A stretch of 64,000 bases of DNA from Acidobacteriota bacterium. GTDB lineage: Bacteria > Acidobacteriota > Terriglobia > Acidiferrales > UBA7541. The translations under genes were made by a program, and so were the position numbers. Where the stretch lies: contig QHYZ01000047.1 in the NCBI GenBank assembly GCA_003225295.1, forward strand, positions 1 to 64,000, in the 5' to 3' direction. The notes beneath the pieces were generated by a model that did not search any database, was not told the origin of the DNA, and saw only the letters and a list, made by a program, of their open reading frames with translations. Shown one piece after another: positions 52,379 to 60,935 of the stretch. The number at the start of each line of letters is the position of its first letter. Within the stretch, counting starts at the first letter, position 1.

Positions 52379-53424
52379 GAGTGCGGCGCACGTTCGCGAA
52401 ATGGCTGGTGGTCCTTGGCGTGCTGCATGGGATGGTGGTCTGTGCGGGTTTTTTCGCACCCTACGATCCGGTCGAGCAGGACCGCCAAAGCCCGTATCTA
52501 CCGCCCATGCGGCTTCATCTCCTAGATGCACACGGTCATCTCCACGTGCGGCCCTTTGTGTATGCGCTGAGATTGCGCGAAAGTTCGTTCGACCAATTTG
52601 AGGAAGACACCACGGAGCCTCATCCCGTGAAGTTCTTCCTGCGTGGGGCTCGTTACCGATTGTTGGGATTCCTGCCGCTCCGCATGCACTTTTTCGGCGG
52701 CGAGAACACGCGCATCTATCTTCTCGGTACCGATGCTTATGGCCGCGACCAGTTTTCGAGACTCCTCTTTGGTGGCCAGGTGTCGCTGTTCGCTGGCCTG
52801 CTGGGAGCGGGAGTTACGTTATTCATCGGCTGGTCGATCGGTGCGGTGGCGGGTTACTACGGCGGTTGGAGAGATAGCCTGCTCATGCGAGTCGCCGAGC
52901 TGTTTCTCGCCCTGCCTTGGTTGTATCTGCTCTTCGCCCTCCGCGCTTTCCTGCCCCTGGCGGTCAGCCCGCTGGAAGCCTTCTTTCTCATCACCGCGGT
53001 CCTGGGAGCAGTAGGCTGGGCCCGTCCGGCGCGACTCGTTCGTGGCGTCGTACTTAGTGCCAAAGAGCGCGACTTCGTTCGCGCCGCCCGAGGCTTCGGA
53101 GCATCAAATGGATACTTGCTCCGGCGCCATATTCTGCCGGAAACTTCCAGTGTGCTTTTGACACAAGCAGCGATTCTGATACCGCAATATGTCCTGGCGG
53201 AGATGACCCTTTCGTTTCTTGGTCTGGGCGTCCCCGAGCCGGTGCCAAGCTGGGGAAATCTTCTCTCCGGCTTGCAGCAATACAGCGTGCTGGTCTCTTA
53301 TTGGTGGATGTATTTGCCCGCGCTGGCAATGGTTCCGTTCTTCCTAGGATACTTGGGCCTGGCGAGCTCGTTCGAGGAGCGAGGAGCGGTCTACAAGATA
53401 GAATCGAGAATCTGGGGAATGTAA
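52375..53424 (+). CDS. dppC: Peptide ABC transporter permease (DppC-type)
   Basis: A 349-residue permease. After the first TM helix there is an unusually long insert (residues 40-115, rich in charged residues) before LGTDAYGRDQFSRLLFGGQV, the hallmark DppC segment (near 118). The EAA loop reads SAKERDFVRAARGFGASNGY (near 225). Five to six TM helices follow. It overlaps dppB by four bases. Confidence 0.9.
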   Translation: MRVRRTFAKWLVVLGVLHGMVVCAGFFAPYDPVEQDRQSPYLPPMRLHLLDAHGHLHVRPFVYALRLRESSFDQFEEDTTEPHPVKFFLRGARYRLLGFLPLRMHFFGGENTRIYLLGTDAYGRDQFSRLLFGGQVSLFAGLLGAGVTLFIGWSIGAVAGYYGGWRDSLLMRVAELFLALPWLYLLFALRAFLPLAVSPLEAFFLITAVLGAVGWARPARLVRGVVLSAKERDFVRAARGFGASNGYLLRRHILPETSSVLLTQAAILIPQYVLAEMTLSFLGLGVPEPVPSWGNLLSGLQQYSVLVSYWWMYLPALAMVPFFLGYLGLASSFEERGAVYKIESRIWGM

Positions 53425-53425
53425 C

Positions 53426-55225
53426 GTGAAAAAAACGACAGCAAATTGCAAATGCTGTGGGATGCGCTCGATCGTGCTCCTGCTGCTTTTCGTGTTTGTC
53501 GGCCACCAGGCGATTGCCTTTCCTCAAGAGAAAATTGGAAAAGAAGAATTACTGGTGCTCCCGGGAGAAGTGGGCCGGGCAGGAGGGCGCCTGGTCGTAT
53601 CGCTCCGCGGCGAACCGAAGACTTTGAATCCCTTGATCGCCGCTGATGCGCGATCCCGCGAAGTGATTGGCGTAATGCAGGCCGACCTCGTCCATATTAA
53701 CCGCGCGACGCAACAAACGGAACCTGCACTGGCCAAGTCCTGGAAGATCTCGCCAGACGGCCTGTCGTACACAATCGTGCTCCGGCGGGGATTGAAATTT
53801 TCGGACGGGCAGCCGCTCGATGCGGATGATGTGCTCTTCACTTTTCGGGTCTATCTCGATGAAAATGTGCATGCCCCGCAACGAGATCTGTTGATGGTTG
53901 GCGGGAAACCGATCACCGTGCGCAAGGTAGACGAACATACCGTCGTTTTTCAATTGGCGAAGACTTACGGTGTGGGCGAAAGGCTGTTCGATGGCTTGGC
54001 GATTCTCCCCCGGCATCTCCTGGAAAAACGCTACGAGGAGGGGAAGCTGGGGCAGATCGGATCCTTGGCCACGGCCGCGGATCAATGGGCGGGACTCGGC
54101 CCGTTCCGGTTGAAGGAGTACGTCGCGGGGCAACGATTGGTCCTGGAGCGGAATCCTTACTATTGGAAATCGGATGCCCAGGGCGGTCGCCTGCCTTATC
54201 TGGATGAACTCGTGTTTCTATTCGTGCCAAACGCGGATGCCCAGGTCTTAAAGTTCCAATCGGGCGAAACCGATATGATCAGCCAGGTGGGGGCGGAGAA
54301 TTTCTCCGTGTTATCGAAGCAGCAGCATGGTTATACGATGGTGGATGCCGGACCCGGCCTCGAGTACAACTTTCTTTTCTTCAATCTGAATGACTCCATC
54401 GAAAAAACATCGCCGGATATCCAGCGGAAGCAAAAATGGTTCCGCGAGGTGAACTTCCGGCAGGCAGTTTCCGCTGCGGTGGACCGCGAAGCCATCGTTC
54501 GGCTCGTTTACCAGGGACGCGGTGCCGCCCTGTGGGGCTTGGTCGCACCGGGCAATCGCCGATGGGGAAATGAGAAACTCCCCCATCCCGCGCGGTCGCT
54601 TGATCGCGCACGAACACTGCTCAAGGAGGCTGGTTTTTCCTGGAGCAATGGTCCTGACGGAGGATCAACGCTCCTGGATTCCGATGGAAAATCCGTCGAG
54701 TTCTCCATCCTCACGAGTTCTACGAACGCAGACCGCGCAAAGATGGCGGCGCTCATCCAGGACGACTTGAAGCAACTCGGGATGCGCGTCCAGGTAGTGC
54801 CGCTCGAGTCTCGTTCTCTCCTCGATCGGGTCACCCAGAGCAGGGACTACGATGCCTGTATCATGGGGATAGCCAGCTACGATGCGGACGCGAATTCCGA
54901 TATCAGTGTCTGGCTATCGAGCGGCGGATTACACTTGTGGAGTCCCTCGCAGGCGCATCCCGCCACATCATGGGAAGCGGAAATTGATCGGTTGATCGAA
55001 GAACAAATGTCTGCGCGTACTTTCGAACAACGGAAGAAACTGTATGATCGCGCGCAAGAAATTCTTGCCGAGAATCAGCCCATGATTTTTCTCGCGAGCC
55101 CGAATATTCTTGCCGGCGCCAAAAACTCCATCGGCAATTTCCATCCCGCCGTTCTGGAACCCTACGTACTCTGGAATGTGGAGCAGCTCTATCTCAAGAA
55201 CGGGATGGAGAATGCCACCCGATGA
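53426..55225 (+). CDS. dppA: Peptide-binding protein (SBP family 5)
   Basis: A 599-residue solute-binding protein with a signal peptide (IVLLLLFVFVGHQAIAFPQE) and the family-5 signature region (WKISPDGLSYTIVLRRGLKF, near 110; GQPLDADDVLFTFRVYLDEN). GTG start. The stop overlaps the ATG of the sigma factor (ATGA), so the importer and the sigma-CHAT genes are one translation chain. It binds peptides or nickel-chelates in other members; the ligand here is unknown. No lipobox was seen. Confidence 0.9.
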   Translation: MKKTTANCKCCGMRSIVLLLLFVFVGHQAIAFPQEKIGKEELLVLPGEVGRAGGRLVVSLRGEPKTLNPLIAADARSREVIGVMQADLVHINRATQQTEPALAKSWKISPDGLSYTIVLRRGLKFSDGQPLDADDVLFTFRVYLDENVHAPQRDLLMVGGKPITVRKVDEHTVVFQLAKTYGVGERLFDGLAILPRHLLEKRYEEGKLGQIGSLATAADQWAGLGPFRLKEYVAGQRLVLERNPYYWKSDAQGGRLPYLDELVFLFVPNADAQVLKFQSGETDMISQVGAENFSVLSKQQHGYTMVDAGPGLEYNFLFFNLNDSIEKTSPDIQRKQKWFREVNFRQAVSAAVDREAIVRLVYQGRGAALWGLVAPGNRRWGNEKLPHPARSLDRARTLLKEAGFSWSNGPDGGSTLLDSDGKSVEFSILTSSTNADRAKMAALIQDDLKQLGMRVQVVPLESRSLLDRVTQSRDYDACIMGIASYDADANSDISVWLSSGGLHLWSPSQAHPATSWEAEIDRLIEEQMSARTFEQRKKLYDRAQEILAENQPMIFLASPNILAGAKNSIGNFHPAVLEPYVLWNVEQLYLKNGMENATR

Positions 55226-55815
55226 GCCCGGTGGTGACAAAAACCCGGAAGAAACCGCCGGCCGCCTGGAGCGACACGCGGCTCGTCAAAGCATGTCTCT
55301 CCGGCGATGAAGAAGCGTGGTCATTGCTCATTGATAAGTACAAGGCGCTGATCTATTCCATTCCCGTGAAGTACGGTTTGTCGCGTCAGGAAGCCGCCGA
55401 CGTCTTTCAAGCGACCTGCACGGAGCTTCTCGTGCGGCTGCCCGAACTGCGCGAACCACGCGCGCTGCCCAAATGGTTGATGCAGGTAGCGCACCACGAA
55501 AGTTACCGGTGGAAGCGGCAAAGCCAGCGCACAGTGAGCCGCGATGCGGAGAGGGATTTACCGGAACCGACAACACCGGCCATCGCCGAGAGCCTCTTTC
55601 AGCAGACGCAGGAAGAGCAGATGCTGCGAGAGGCCATGACCGTGTTGACGCCGCAATGTCGCCGGCTCGTGGAGTTGCTGTTCTTTGAAACGCCGTCGCG
55701 GCCTTACACGGAAGTCGCGGCGGAACTTGGTCTGGCTGTGGGCTCCATTGGATTCACCCGCCAGAAATGCCTCGAACGGTTGCGGGTGCAACTCGACGAA
55801 CTGGGTTTTAACTGA
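55222..55815 (+). CDS. ECF-like sigma factor (locus B)
   Basis: A 197-residue sigma-70 family protein: region 2 (LVKACLSGDEEAWSLLIDKY, KALIYSIPVKYGLSRQEAAD, VFQATCTELLVRLPELRE, LPKWLMQVAHHESYRWKRQS) and region 4 (VLTPQCRRLVELLFFETPSR, YTEVAAELGLAVGSIGFTRQ). The ATG overlaps the dppA stop, and the stop overlaps the CHAT start (TGATG). It is not close to the locus A sigma in sequence. Confidence 0.9.
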   Translation: MSPVVTKTRKKPPAAWSDTRLVKACLSGDEEAWSLLIDKYKALIYSIPVKYGLSRQEAADVFQATCTELLVRLPELREPRALPKWLMQVAHHESYRWKRQSQRTVSRDAERDLPEPTTPAIAESLFQQTQEEQMLREAMTVLTPQCRRLVELLFFETPSRPYTEVAAELGLAVGSIGFTRQKCLERLRVQLDELGFN

Positions 55816-58700
55816 TGCCGGCAACCCTCAGGAAAAATTCGCGGGATTCCCTCATCGCAAAATTGGGGCAACTCTCCGGCGATGCGGCCCGCCGCGGATT
55901 TTTTGCCCGACACAAGACGCTGATTCGCAAAGAGGTTGTCGAACAGCTCGCGCAGTTGGTCCTCGAGAGGGTCCGCGTGAGCACGCGCGAGGCGCTCCAC
56001 CTTGCCGAAGCAGCCGTGCTCATCGCGAAAAAACTGAAGCGCAAAGAGTTCCTGGCGCTGGCCTTGCGCCAGAAGGCCAACGCCCTGTATTCCTCCGGGG
56101 ACAATCGTGCCGCGGTCGAATATCACGAACAAGCTTTCCGGCTTTACGAATCGCAGGGGCATTGGAAAGAAGCGGCACGCACGTTGAGCACCTCCATCCA
56201 GCCGATGATCCTGCTGGGAGAGTACGACAAGGCGTTTCAGGCCGCGGAGCGTGCGCGAGAAATCTTTACCCGCCTGAACGATCCGTGGCGCTTGGCGCGG
56301 TTGGAAATCAACGTCGGCAACATCTATCACCGTCAAGACCGGTTCGAAGAATCGATTGCACACTACGAGCGTGCTTATGCCGACCTGATGCCATACAAAG
56401 ACGCCGAAGGGATCGCCGTGGTCCTTAGCAATATGGCCGTTTGTCTGATCAGCCTCAACGATTTCCAGCGGGCCCTGGCAACCTATCAGGGGGCTCGTTC
56501 CTTCTGCCAGCAGAACAACATGCCCCTGCTGGTGGCCCAGGCCGATTACAACATTGCGTATCTCTATTACCTGCGCGGCGAGTACAGCCGCGCCATCGAG
56601 GCGCTCTATGCTGCGCGGCGCGCCTGCGAAGCCACTGGCGATGCCTATCACTTCGCGTTATGCCATTTGGATCTTTCCGACATCTATCTCGAGCTGAACC
56701 TTAGCGAAGAAGCCCGGGAAATAGCGCATGAAGGATTCCTCCGGTTCGAGAAGCTCGGGATGGGCTATGAGGCCGCCAAGACGCTGGCGAACGAAGCCAC
56801 GGCCTATGGCCAACAAGGGAAGACGGTCCAAGCTCTGGAGCGCTTTGCAAAAGCGCGAGACATGTTTGGACGGGAGAAAAATCTCGTTTGGCCCTGGCTC
56901 ATCGATTTGTACCAAGGCTTGCTGCTCTTCCACGAAGGACGTTACTTTGAAGCCCGGCGGCTGTGTGTTGCCGCCGCTGCTTTTTTCGATCAATCGGCGC
57001 TCTCCGGGAAAGCCGTACTCGTGCACCTGCTGCTCGCGCGCATTGCTCTGCAGGTGGGGGACTCGGCGGAAGCACAAAAGGAGACAAACGAATCGCTCGC
57101 GCGGCTGACTGGCCTTCAGACTCCAGTGCTTGCCTATCAAGCGCACTTACTCGAAGGACAGATCGCGCAAGCTCGCGACGACCGCGCGGCGGCGCACCAG
57201 GCCTACCTGGAAGCAAGGAAAGCGCTGGAAGCCCTGCGCAGCCGATTGCAAGGCGAAGAACTGAAGATCTCTTTTGTCAAGAATAGAATGCAGGTCTACG
57301 AAGCGCTGGTGGATTTGTACATTGCGGGAGATGGAACGGAGACCTCCACCGAAGAAGCGCTCGCCTGCATGGAAGCTGCGAAATCGCGCAGCATGATCGA
57401 AATGATATTTCAAAGCGGACAGAGTCTTCCGCTGGGTGAAGCGGGCCAGAGCGACCTCGTCCGCAGAATAAGAGACCTGCGCGAGGAACTCAACTGGTAC
57501 TACCACCGTATCGAACTCGAGCAGCTTCGTCCCGAAGAAAAATCCCACCAAAGACTCGGGAGTTTGCGGGAAAAGGCTCAATTGCAGGAGAAAGAACTGA
57601 TGCGAACGCTGCGCGAGCTCCCGGCGCACGAGCGGGAGAACGCCACGCTGGAAGCTCCCGCGGACTTTTCCCTCGCAAAGCTTCAAGCCCATCTTCCGCA
57701 GGACACCACCCTGGTCGAATACTTTTCGGCTGGCGAACGCCTCGTAGCCGCGGTCATTACCCGCAAGGATATCCAGATTCTGCCCGTGACCGTACTGTCC
57801 CGGGTTGCTCATTTTCTGCAATTGCTGCGATTTCAACTCTCCAAGTTTCGCATGGGCAACGAATATGTCCGGCGATTTGCAGAACCGCTTTTGAGTGCCA
57901 CCCATAGCCATCTGGAAACTCTCTACAGCGAACTCATCGCACCCCTGAGACCATTTTTCGAGGGAAGGCACCTCATTGTGGTGCCCCACGGGCTCCTCCA
58001 TTTTTTGCCATTCCATGCTCTGAGAAATGGAGAACAGTATCTTTGCGATGCCTTCACGGTTTCCTACGCTCCCAGTGCGACGGTTTTCTCCTGGTGTCAG
58101 GAGAAACCGGCAAGCGCAAACCTGAGTTCGCTCGTTTTTGGAATCGCCGACGAGCGAGCGCCGCAGATCCTCGAGGAAGCCCAGTCCGTGGCGGCGCTCC
58201 TGCCAAAATCTTCGCTCCACGTTGGAGACCGTGCAACGTCCTCGGTGCTTCGCGAAGAAGGTCCGCAGAGCGGCCTTCTTCATCTCGCTACTCACGGCAT
58301 CTACCGGCAGGACAACCCGATGTTTTCGGGCATCCGGCTAGGCGATGGGTACCTGAATCTGTATGACCTCTACCAGATGCGTTTGGACGCCCGGTTGGTG
58401 ACTCTGAGCGGCTGCGCCACAGGCATGAACTTCGTCGCAGCCGGCGACGAATTGCTCGGACTTCAGCGAGGCCTTTTCTGTGCCGGAGCGACAACACTGC
58501 TGCTATCGTTGTGGGACGTACACGATCAAAGCACTTCGCAATTAATGCAATTTTTCTATCGGGATTTCTTGCGCACCGGCAACATGGCAGGCGCACTCCA
58601 GCACGCCATGCAAGAACTTCGGCGCGAGAATCCCCATCCCTACTTCTGGGCACCCTTCGTCCTGGTCGGCAAACTCTCTGATTCTACAAGGCTTACCTAA
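55815..58700 (+). CDS. TPR-CHAT protease (locus B)
   Basis: A 961-residue protein, no signal peptide. Residues 40-490 are TPR-like repeats (EFLALALRQKANALYSSGDN, RLEINVGNIYHRQDRFEESI, AVVLSNMAVCLISLNDFQRA). A long helical/coiled segment (500-620) precedes the C-terminal CHAT domain with catalytic His in LLHLATHGIYRQ and Cys in VTLSGCATGMNF; it ends NPHPYFWAPFVLVGKL. The TPR-CHAT plan equals that of Csx29, the protease of type III-E CRISPR systems, and of separase-like proteases. It is made together with the sigma factor before it. Confidence 0.9.
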   Translation: MPATLRKNSRDSLIAKLGQLSGDAARRGFFARHKTLIRKEVVEQLAQLVLERVRVSTREALHLAEAAVLIAKKLKRKEFLALALRQKANALYSSGDNRAAVEYHEQAFRLYESQGHWKEAARTLSTSIQPMILLGEYDKAFQAAERAREIFTRLNDPWRLARLEINVGNIYHRQDRFEESIAHYERAYADLMPYKDAEGIAVVLSNMAVCLISLNDFQRALATYQGARSFCQQNNMPLLVAQADYNIAYLYYLRGEYSRAIEALYAARRACEATGDAYHFALCHLDLSDIYLELNLSEEAREIAHEGFLRFEKLGMGYEAAKTLANEATAYGQQGKTVQALERFAKARDMFGREKNLVWPWLIDLYQGLLLFHEGRYFEARRLCVAAAAFFDQSALSGKAVLVHLLLARIALQVGDSAEAQKETNESLARLTGLQTPVLAYQAHLLEGQIAQARDDRAAAHQAYLEARKALEALRSRLQGEELKISFVKNRMQVYEALVDLYIAGDGTETSTEEALACMEAAKSRSMIEMIFQSGQSLPLGEAGQSDLVRRIRDLREELNWYYHRIELEQLRPEEKSHQRLGSLREKAQLQEKELMRTLRELPAHERENATLEAPADFSLAKLQAHLPQDTTLVEYFSAGERLVAAVITRKDIQILPVTVLSRVAHFLQLLRFQLSKFRMGNEYVRRFAEPLLSATHSHLETLYSELIAPLRPFFEGRHLIVVPHGLLHFLPFHALRNGEQYLCDAFTVSYAPSATVFSWCQEKPASANLSSLVFGIADERAPQILEEAQSVAALLPKSSLHVGDRATSSVLREEGPQSGLLHLATHGIYRQDNPMFSGIRLGDGYLNLYDLYQMRLDARLVTLSGCATGMNFVAAGDELLGLQRGLFCAGATTLLLSLWDVHDQSTSQLMQFFYRDFLRTGNMAGALQHAMQELRRENPHPYFWAPFVLVGKLSDSTRLT

Positions 58701-58815
58701 TCGCTAAGACTCATATATTTCTTGGCCCTCTGCCTGCCCTTATGCCATGAGGATGCCAGACCGTCCCATTCACCGGGGATCGCTCGGGACGCGGAAAGAA
58801 ATTTGGGGGAAGAGT

Positions 58816-59451
58816 ATGGAACACTTTGCGACCGAGAAGTGGATCGATTTCGTGAATCAGGCAGTGGACACCAACGAGAAGCAGTTGATGGAGCGCCACC
58901 TCCAGCAAGGCTGCAAACGGTGTAGAAAGACAGTTTCGCTGTGGCAGAAAGTTCGGCAATCAGCGGCTTCGGAAGCGAACTACCAGCCTCCCGAGCACGC
59001 CGTGAGGCTCGCCAGGGCCGCCTTTGCGGAAGCCGGGTTGGCGGGTCAAAGAAAGGGAGCGGGCAGCCGCATCAAACTTCTCTTCGACAGCTTTCTTCAG
59101 CCGGCTTTCGAAGGAGCTCGATCGGCAGGCGCTGGCACAAGGCAGATGCTTTATCGCGCGGACCCATTTCAGATTGATATTCAGGTGGAGGCCGCGGCTG
59201 GCCGGAACCGCATCGTGGTTACCGGGCAGCTCCTGAACTTGAGCAATCCTGGAATCCTTGACCAAGGCACGAAAATCGCTCTTTCCAACATGCGCGGAAA
59301 AGTTGTGAATGCCATGACCAATCAGTTTGGCGAGTTTAGTGGAGAGATTGAGAACAGCGGAGACCTGCAGATGACGTTCGCAAACCCCAGCAGCCGGCCA
59401 ATCGTGATTTCGCTCCGGGATGCGCTTGGTAGTCTGTCTGGGAACGACTGA
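58816..59451 (+). CDS. Soluble zinc-finger protein, candidate anti-sigma
   Basis: A 211-residue protein. Near residue 30: RHLQQGCKRCRKTVSLW, a H-x4-C-x2-C motif like zinc-finger anti-sigma factors (usually H-x3-C-x2-C). The rest lacks a TM helix and instead has a beta-rich domain (RNRIVVTGQLLNLSNPGILD, VNAMTNQFGEFSGEIENSGD) resembling a carboxypeptidase-regulatory-like fold. ATG follows GGGGGAAG. It is 115 bases after the CHAT gene, and its stop touches the subtilisin fragment. It probably controls the locus B sigma; the protease may act on it (inference). Confidence 0.75.
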   Translation: MEHFATEKWIDFVNQAVDTNEKQLMERHLQQGCKRCRKTVSLWQKVRQSAASEANYQPPEHAVRLARAAFAEAGLAGQRKGAGSRIKLLFDSFLQPAFEGARSAGAGTRQMLYRADPFQIDIQVEAAAGRNRIVVTGQLLNLSNPGILDQGTKIALSNMRGKVVNAMTNQFGEFSGEIENSGDLQMTFANPSSRPIVISLRDALGSLSGND

Positions 59452-59885
59452 TGGCAACCGATTCATGCCCTTGCCGCACATCGCAGCCCTGGCACGAAGG
59501 TACCAAGGCCGCGGCCTTCAATGGCTCCGTCATGGGTATCGCCTCGACGACGGATTGGGACACCCCTTCTTCCTTTTCCAACTACGGCACCACGGACGCC
59601 TGGATCGCCGCCCCCGGCGACTACGTCATCAGCACCTTTCCTGGCGGAACCCATCCTAGCGCTTCTGGCACCTCGTTCAGCTCTCCGCTGGTCGCGGGCA
59701 CGGCCCCGCTGCTCATCAGTGCAAAACCGTCGCTAAACCAAAAGCAGGCCGCCAGCGCTTTGTCACATGCGGTACGGCTCACGCCTGACCTCAATCATGG
59801 CCGCCTCGATGTGTACCAGGCCATCGCTGCGTGGCTGAATAACTCCAGCTCAAATTCCGGTTCGTGCTCCTTGTTCTGCTGGTAA
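59451..59885 (+). pseudogene. Subtilisin-type (S8) peptidase fragment
   Basis: 145 codons cover only the C-terminal third of an S8 peptidase: SFSNYGTTDAWIAAPG, the catalytic Ser segment ASGTSFSSPLVAGTAPLLI and the last helix (ALSHAVRLTPDLNHGRLDVY). The catalytic Asp and His, and the prodomain, are missing, and the first 25 residues look unrelated. The start codon overlaps the zinc-finger stop. It may be a relic, or a decoy; at most it is inactive. Confidence 0.75.
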
Positions 59886-59920
59886 CTGCCGTGTCGAACA
59901 ACGAAATTCCGCCGCCCACC

Positions 59921-60592
59921 ATGAGTTCTTCATCCTCGCGTGCGCCGGACTTGCTTCGCATCAAGCAGCTCGAAGAACAGACTTCCGCGCTTCGTAAGTC
60001 GGTCATCTGCGCTTTCAACCAGCTTCTGGATTTAAAAGACCTAAATACCGGCGTGCACAGTACGCGGCTGGCGGAATGGGGCATGCGTGTCGGACGAGAA
60101 CTGGGCCTGGAAGAAGCCGAGCTTCAGAATCTCGAAGTTGCCGCGCTCCTGCACGACATTGGTAAAGTTGGCATCCCGGATTCCGTCCTCCTCAAGCCTG
60201 AGAGTCTGGACGCGGAAGAATACGCACTCATGAGAAAACACTCCGAGTACGGCTGGGCTGTCCTGCGCATGCTTCCAGGCTTCGAGCGCGCCGCTCTTGA
60301 TATTCTCCATCATCACGAATCTTTCAACGGAAAGGGATACCCGGCGGGACTAAAGAACACTGAGATTCCCGTAGTTTCGCGGATTGTCTGCGTCATCGAT
60401 GCCTTTGATGCGATGGTTTCATCTCGTCCTTATCGAAAAGGCCTGCCATACCAAGAAGCTGTGCGCCGGCTCAACGAGGCAAGTGGCACTCAGTTCGACC
60501 CTACTGTCGTCAAGTCCTTCCTGTCCTTCGCGGAATCAGAAATGTCCCGGGTCTTCGCCGCCGCCGGCACGTCGGTTTCATCAGCCCTTTGA
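59921..60592 (+). CDS. HD-GYP domain protein
   Basis: About 223 residues with a short N-terminal coiled segment and a single HD-GYP domain: EVAALLHDIGKVGIPDSVL (HD motif, near 80), HHHESFNGKGYPAGL (GYP motif, near 140) and IVCVIDAFDAMVSSRPYRKG. HD-GYP enzymes hydrolyse c-di-GMP. The ATG at 59921 was chosen; GTG codons at 59864 and 59891 in frame could extend it. It overlaps the subtilisin fragment only if the longest frame is used. No receiver or sensor domain. A PilZ protein lies elsewhere in the window. Confidence 0.85.
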   Translation: MSSSSSRAPDLLRIKQLEEQTSALRKSVICAFNQLLDLKDLNTGVHSTRLAEWGMRVGRELGLEEAELQNLEVAALLHDIGKVGIPDSVLLKPESLDAEEYALMRKHSEYGWAVLRMLPGFERAALDILHHHESFNGKGYPAGLKNTEIPVVSRIVCVIDAFDAMVSSRPYRKGLPYQEAVRRLNEASGTQFDPTVVKSFLSFAESEMSRVFAAAGTSVSSAL

Positions 60593-60935
60593 CATCCTCC
60601 TCCCCCCGAACGGAGAGAATTCCTGCGGCGTCTCGCTGGTTTTGCGAGGTCTTTTCGGTGGGTTCTTGGGCCGAGCGCCTTGCTGCGCCGCTCGCCGGGC
60701 GTCGCAAAGAATGTGGCGCAGTTCTTTGCTGCTAAAAACGAGATGAGCATGACCACCGAGCGACGCTGTTAGAGGCAGAGAACGATCAGGCAAGAAAGGT
60801 AGACATCAACTCCGCCCAACAAGTGGAACCACGCGATCTTGAGGAATTTGAAGTGCCGTTCCATCCGATGAACTGGCTGAGCATGGACGCTCCATCGGTA
60901 AACTGCATGTGCTTGTGGCAAAGCGCGCCCCGTCT
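60593..60935. other. Intergenic stretch, nothing recognised
   Basis: About 340 bases between convergent genes. Minus-strand frames (for example a tail ending HRMERHFKFLKIAWFHLL) have a protein-like look but no family I can name; they may be decayed DNA. Confidence 0.35.

Noticed and set aside
57147-58295. A 382-codon open frame on the minus strand
   Set aside because: Antisense to the TPR-CHAT gene; no motif, and the plus-strand protein is fully supported.
33939-59451. A true type III-E CRISPR system
   Set aside because: TPR-CHAT and sigma genes are present, but no Cas7-11, no Cas1/2 and no repeat-spacer array were found in the window; only the protease/sigma analogy remains.
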